In this document: piece after piece, positions 14,039 through 16,541 of the stretch | Position numbering within the stretch: position 1 is the first letter of the stretch | How the letters are laid out: each line of letters starts with the position of its first letter | Made by a program: the position numbers and the translations under genes | Assembly (NCBI GenBank): GCA_014729445.1 | Contig: WJJX01000069.1 | Coordinates: 1 to 16,541, forward strand | Source of the DNA: Candidatus Moraniibacteriota bacterium | GTDB lineage: Bacteria > Patescibacteriota > Minisyncoccia > CAIUEV01 > JAHKAQ01 | Length of the DNA: 16,541 nucleotides | Reading direction: 5' to 3' | The notes under the pieces: model-generated | The model's input: the letters and a program-made list of their open reading frames with translations, nothing else | Database searches by the model: none | Told to the model about the DNA's origin: nothing

Positions 14039-14058
14039 CTTACATTATGTTAAGTTAG
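14025..14058. other. dif: probable dif site (Xer recombination target), 34-bp perfect inverted repeat
   Basis: Two 14-base arms (14025-14038 and 14045-14058) are exact reverse complements around the 6-base spacer CTTACA. The inner 28 bp (14028-14055) have the dif layout: an 11-bp arm ACTTAACATAA, a 6-bp centre, and an 11-bp arm TTATGTTAAGT. The right arm differs from the known E. coli XerD arm (TTATGTTAAAT) at one base, and the inner CATAA/TTATG boundary is conserved. The asymmetric centre would give the site direction. A Xer recombinase is encoded 0.5 kb away. An intrinsic terminator is a weaker reading, since the stem is AT-rich (3 G/C per arm) and no U-run follows on either strand. Confidence 0.8.
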
Positions 14059-14118
14059 ATTAATCTTTTAACCACTCCTCCAGCCCCTCGCCTTTTTTTA
14101 TCCCCTGCTTTTATATGA

Positions 14119-14499
14119 CTATTTTTTGGATTGTTGATAATCCTTAATTGCCTTTTGTAAAGCATCGGCCGCCAAATTGGAACAATGCATTTTTTCCGGC
14201 GGCAGACCGTCCAATTGTTTGGCTACCATCTGATTGGTGATTTTTTGAGCCTGCTGTAAGCTTTTGCCTTTGGCCAACTCGGTGATCATACTGGAAGTAG
14301 CGATAGCCGAACCGCAGCCTAAAGTTTGAAATTTAATCTCATTTATAATCTCTTTGTCTTTATTTTTTTTAACTTTGATATAAAGCTTCATTACGTCTCC
14401 GCAGACAGGATTGCCCACCGGCCCTACTCCGTCAGGATTTTTTATTTCGCCCAAATTTCTCGGATGCATAAAATGATCCATTACTTTTTTTGAGTACAT
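14119..14499 (-). CDS. iscU: Fe-S cluster assembly scaffold IscU (NifU N-terminal type)
   Basis: A 126-residue scaffold on which [2Fe-2S] clusters are built from sulfur delivered by IscS. It starts YSKKVMDHFMHPRNLGEI, as usual for the family. The three cluster cysteines are C33 (NPVCGD, with the conserved D35), C62 (LGCGSAIATSS) and C106 (MHCSNLA, with H105 beside it). The LPPEKMHCSN segment matches the LPPxK-type loop that HscA recognises in ISC systems, although no hscA/hscB is visible here. It starts 11 bp after the iscS stop on the same strand, so it is co-transcribed and last in the visible operon. The downstream 60 bp run into the dif-like repeat without a recognisable terminator. Confidence 0.95.
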   Translation of the reverse strand: MYSKKVMDHFMHPRNLGEIKNPDGVGPVGNPVCGDVMKLYIKVKKNKDKEIINEIKFQTLGCGSAIATSSMITELAKGKSLQQAQKITNQMVAKQLDGLPPEKMHCSNLAADALQKAIKDYQQSKK

Positions 14500-14510
14500 A
14501 TTTTAAAAGT

Positions 14511-15740
14511 TTAAAAATTAATTCCTTTTGAGGTTTTCCGCAATTTTTCAACCACCAGTTTTAACTTTTCGACCGTATAGTCCAAATCCTTTTTAGTGAT
14601 ATTTTCGCCGAGACTGAATCGGATGCTGCCATGAGCGGTTAAATGATCGTTGCCGATAGCCAGTTGAACATGAGAGGGATCAAGACTATTGGAGGAACAA
14701 GCGGAGCCGGTTGAAACACAGATATTATAATTGGAAAGCAGCAGTACTATACTCTCCCCTTCTATCCCCTTGAAACTTATATTTAGATTATTGGGCGATC
14801 TCTTTTTTAAATCGCCGTTAATTTTAATTTTCGGGATTTCGCGGCTGATTTTTTTTAGCAGATAATCTCTTAATTTGATTGTTTTAGCCACTCTCTCTTT
14901 TTTTCCTTTTCCGGCCAGCGAGACAGCCTCCCCTATTCCCACAATGCCGCTCACATTATAAGTTCCGGATCTTAAATTCCTCTCCTGGCCGCCGCCGTCG
15001 ATTATTGCCTCAATCAAGGTGCCTTTTTTGATAATTAGGGCGCCGACTCCTTTGGGTGCGTAGATTTTATGACCGGAGAGGCTTAATAAGTCAAGCTTGT
15101 TTTTTGGGAAATTACAATCAAAATAATTAATAGCCTGGACCGCATCTGAATGAAAATATAAAGGCAGATCGACTTTGGGATTTCGCTTTTTTTTAATTTT
15201 ATTCAAATAGGCCCCGATTTCTTCTATGGGCTGAACGGTTCCTATTTCGTTATTTACAAACATTACCGAAACCAAAACCGTATTTTGCTTTACGGCTTTT
15301 TTCAGTTCATCTATTTTGATTAGGCCTTTTGAATCAACATCAATATAGCTTATTTCTATTTTATCGGCAAAATTTTGTTGAAGGGCTTTCAAAGTATCCA
15401 AAACACAATGATGTTCAATGGTTGAACTTATAAAATGCAGTTTTTTGTTTTTATATTTATTTAAACCGGCTAATTTTAAAAACAGCCCTTTAATCGCCAG
15501 GTTGTTGCTCTCGGTTGCTCCACTGGTGAAAATCACTTCCTCGTCTTTACAACGAAGTGTCTTGGCAATCTTTTTTTTGGCTTTTTGAACGGCTTGAGCC
15601 GCCTCTTGACCTAAATTGTGAATTGAAGAAGCATTGCCGTATTTTTGATCAAAATAGGGCAGAACTTTTTTTAAAACTTCCTTATTGACCGGAGTGGTGG
15701 CCGAATTATCTAAATAAATTAATTTTTTTTTTGCTGTCAT
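14511..15740 (-). CDS. iscS: cysteine desulfurase IscS/NifS (group I)
   Basis: A 409-residue PLP enzyme converting L-cysteine to alanine and an enzyme-bound persulfide for Fe-S clusters and, often, tRNA thiolation. Landmarks in order are YLDNSATTPV (9-18), FTSGATESNN (71-80), the PLP-stacking histidine in IEHHCVLD (H110), FVNNEIGTVQ (161-170), PLP-contacting D199/Q202 in HSDAVQ, Schiff-base K225 in LSGHKIYAPKG, RSGTYNVSGIVG (257-268), and the persulfide cysteine C348 in STGSACSS within the long active-site loop that defines group I enzymes. Its ATG overlaps the upstream aldolase stop by 4 bp (15737-15740), so translation is probably coupled. iscU follows 11 bp downstream and is its natural sulfur acceptor. 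Confidence 0.96.
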   Translation of the reverse strand: MTAKKKLIYLDNSATTPVNKEVLKKVLPYFDQKYGNASSIHNLGQEAAQAVQKAKKKIAKTLRCKDEEVIFTSGATESNNLAIKGLFLKLAGLNKYKNKKLHFISSTIEHHCVLDTLKALQQNFADKIEISYIDVDSKGLIKIDELKKAVKQNTVLVSVMFVNNEIGTVQPIEEIGAYLNKIKKKRNPKVDLPLYFHSDAVQAINYFDCNFPKNKLDLLSLSGHKIYAPKGVGALIIKKGTLIEAIIDGGGQERNLRSGTYNVSGIVGIGEAVSLAGKGKKERVAKTIKLRDYLLKKISREIPKIKINGDLKKRSPNNLNISFKGIEGESIVLLLSNYNICVSTGSACSSNSLDPSHVQLAIGNDHLTAHGSIRFSLGENITKKDLDYTVEKLKLVVEKLRKTSKGINF

Positions 15741-16541
15741 AAACTAGGATTAAAAATTTTAATTTTGGACTTGACCTTTTCTTTAACGTTTTTTCTAACA
15801 TCGTTCATAATATCTCTTGGATCTTGCATTCTACAATCTTTCTCAAAAAGTGTACAGAGTTTGTTGATATAAGCGATTCTTAAATCGGTATCCACGTTGA
15901 AACAACGAATACCATATTGAACGGCTTTTTCGACCTTATACTGAGACCAGTCAGAGGACCCATGTAAAATTAGCGGTATTCTAACTTTTTTTTTGATTTC
16001 TTCCAACCGCGGCCAGTCAGGGGTGGATCTTTCCTTTTGATGGCCATGGGCGTTGCCTATCGCGACCGCGAGGCTGTCGATACCCGTTTTCTTAACAAAA
16101 TCTTCAGCTTTTTCAGGATCAGTCATAAATCGATCCCAAATTTCCTTTTCCGTGGTTTCGCCGTTATTAATTTTATTAATAAGATGTTCGCCTAAATAAG
16201 GAACCGTTCCCAATTCTCCCTGAACCGAAACTTTAAATCGATGGGCATATTCCACTACCCGTCTGGTCAAATTTTGATTTTCTTCATAAGATAAGCCGGA
16301 TCCATCGATCATAACCGAAGTAAAACCCAGTTGAATGGCTTTTTTACAAATTTTAAAACTTTTTCCATGATCTAAATGCAGGGCGATCTTATTTTTATTT
16401 GATCGATTCTCAATAACGTTTCTTGCCAGCGTGGCGATTTCATGATCCCCGGCGTAATTTAAACTTTTTTGAGTAATTTGAACTACCGCCGGCATTTTCA
16501 AATCAGAAGCAGCTTCCACTACAGCTTTAATTGTTTCCAGG
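15737..16541 (-). CDS. fba: class II fructose-bisphosphate aldolase, N-terminus beyond window
   Basis: The open frame continues past the right edge (the last codons read LETIKAVVEAASDLK), so the true start, perhaps 20-30 codons further, is not visible; the GTG at 16519 is internal. The enzyme is the Zn-dependent glycolytic/gluconeogenic aldolase interconverting fructose-1,6-bisphosphate with DHAP and glyceraldehyde-3-phosphate. Counting from that GTG: catalytic/Zn motif ALHLDHGKSF (D50, H51), GFTSVMIDGS (65-74), VQGELGT with E102, AIGNAHGHQ with Zn ligand H158, ILHGSSD with Zn ligand H186, and the phosphate-binding NVDTDLR (208-214). The common LHGGSG loop reads LHGSSDW here. It is the first visible gene of an operon with iscS and iscU. 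The related tagatose-bisphosphate or other KbaY-type aldolases cannot be excluded. Confidence 0.88.
   Translation of the reverse strand, partial: LETIKAVVEAASDLKMPAVVQITQKSLNYAGDHEIATLARNVIENRSNKNKIALHLDHGKSFKICKKAIQLGFTSVMIDGSGLSYEENQNLTRRVVEYAHRFKVSVQGELGTVPYLGEHLINKINNGETTEKEIWDRFMTDPEKAEDFVKKTGIDSLAVAIGNAHGHQKERSTPDWPRLEEIKKKVRIPLILHGSSDWSQYKVEKAVQYGIRCFNVDTDLRIAYINKLCTLFEKDCRMQDPRDIMNDVRKNVKEKVKSKIKIFNPSL

Noticed and set aside
14025..14058. Reading the inverted repeat as an intrinsic terminator between convergent genes
   Set aside because: The stem is AT-rich and no U-tract follows on either strand, while the 11-6-11 layout and the TTATGTTAA arm match dif. It might still slow polymerase, but that is not its best explanation.
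1..16541. Alternative genetic code (TGA as glycine, as in some CPR groups)
   Set aside because: TGA ends xer, the WsaF-like gene, the aldolase and the aminotransferase at the expected protein ends, and no conserved domain is interrupted by TGA.

Overview
The window is AT-rich, densely packed DNA read with the standard bacterial code: TGA ends several genes cleanly. The short intergenic gaps, near absence of Shine-Dalgarno sequences, lean house-keeping set (single Xer-type recombinase, IscS/IscU pair, class II aldolase) and small CxxC proteins suggest a Patescibacteria/CPR-like bacterium. That placement is an inference from style; there is no rRNA or other marker in the window.

Positions 1-11366 form a surface-glycan locus. 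On the + strand, tightly spaced or overlapping genes run: a HAD-like C-terminal fragment, a SAM methyltransferase, a DegT-type sugar aminotransferase, three family-2 glycosyltransferases (GT2), then, after an interruption, a double-domain GT2 and a WsaF-like rhamnosyltransferase. They probably make and assemble a rhamnose/amino-sugar-containing surface polysaccharide or glycoprotein glycan. Two divergent genes for exported proteins interrupt the cluster: a subtilisin-like protease (5140-6618, -) and a SpoIID/LytB-type peptidoglycan enzyme (6776-8209, +). Both carry the same YRFAN...WRYEG repeat (DUF5648-like), so they probably act at the same envelope site.

Positions 11380-13524 hold three minus-strand genes: ribosomal protein bL25 (CTC form), a small zinc-ribbon protein of unknown function, and a complete XerC/D-type tyrosine recombinase. 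Upstream of xer lie a perfect palindrome and a small + strand gene made of two tandem CxxC-17-CxxC modules. The stop codon of that gene sits inside a 34-bp perfect inverted repeat (14025-14058) whose 28-bp core has the 11-6-11 layout of a chromosome-dimer-resolution (dif) site. One half-site differs from the E. coli XerD arm at a single base. This is the most notable non-coding signal in the window: a probable dif site about 0.5 kb from its recombinase, with most flanking genes pointing toward it.

Positions 14119-16541 hold a minus-strand operon: class II fructose-bisphosphate aldolase (5' end beyond the window), cysteine desulfurase IscS and the Fe-S scaffold IscU. The first two overlap by 4 bp and the last two are 11 bp apart. 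No rRNA, tRNA, CRISPR array, transposon or convincing intrinsic terminator was found, and no stretch over 300 bases lacks a gene.
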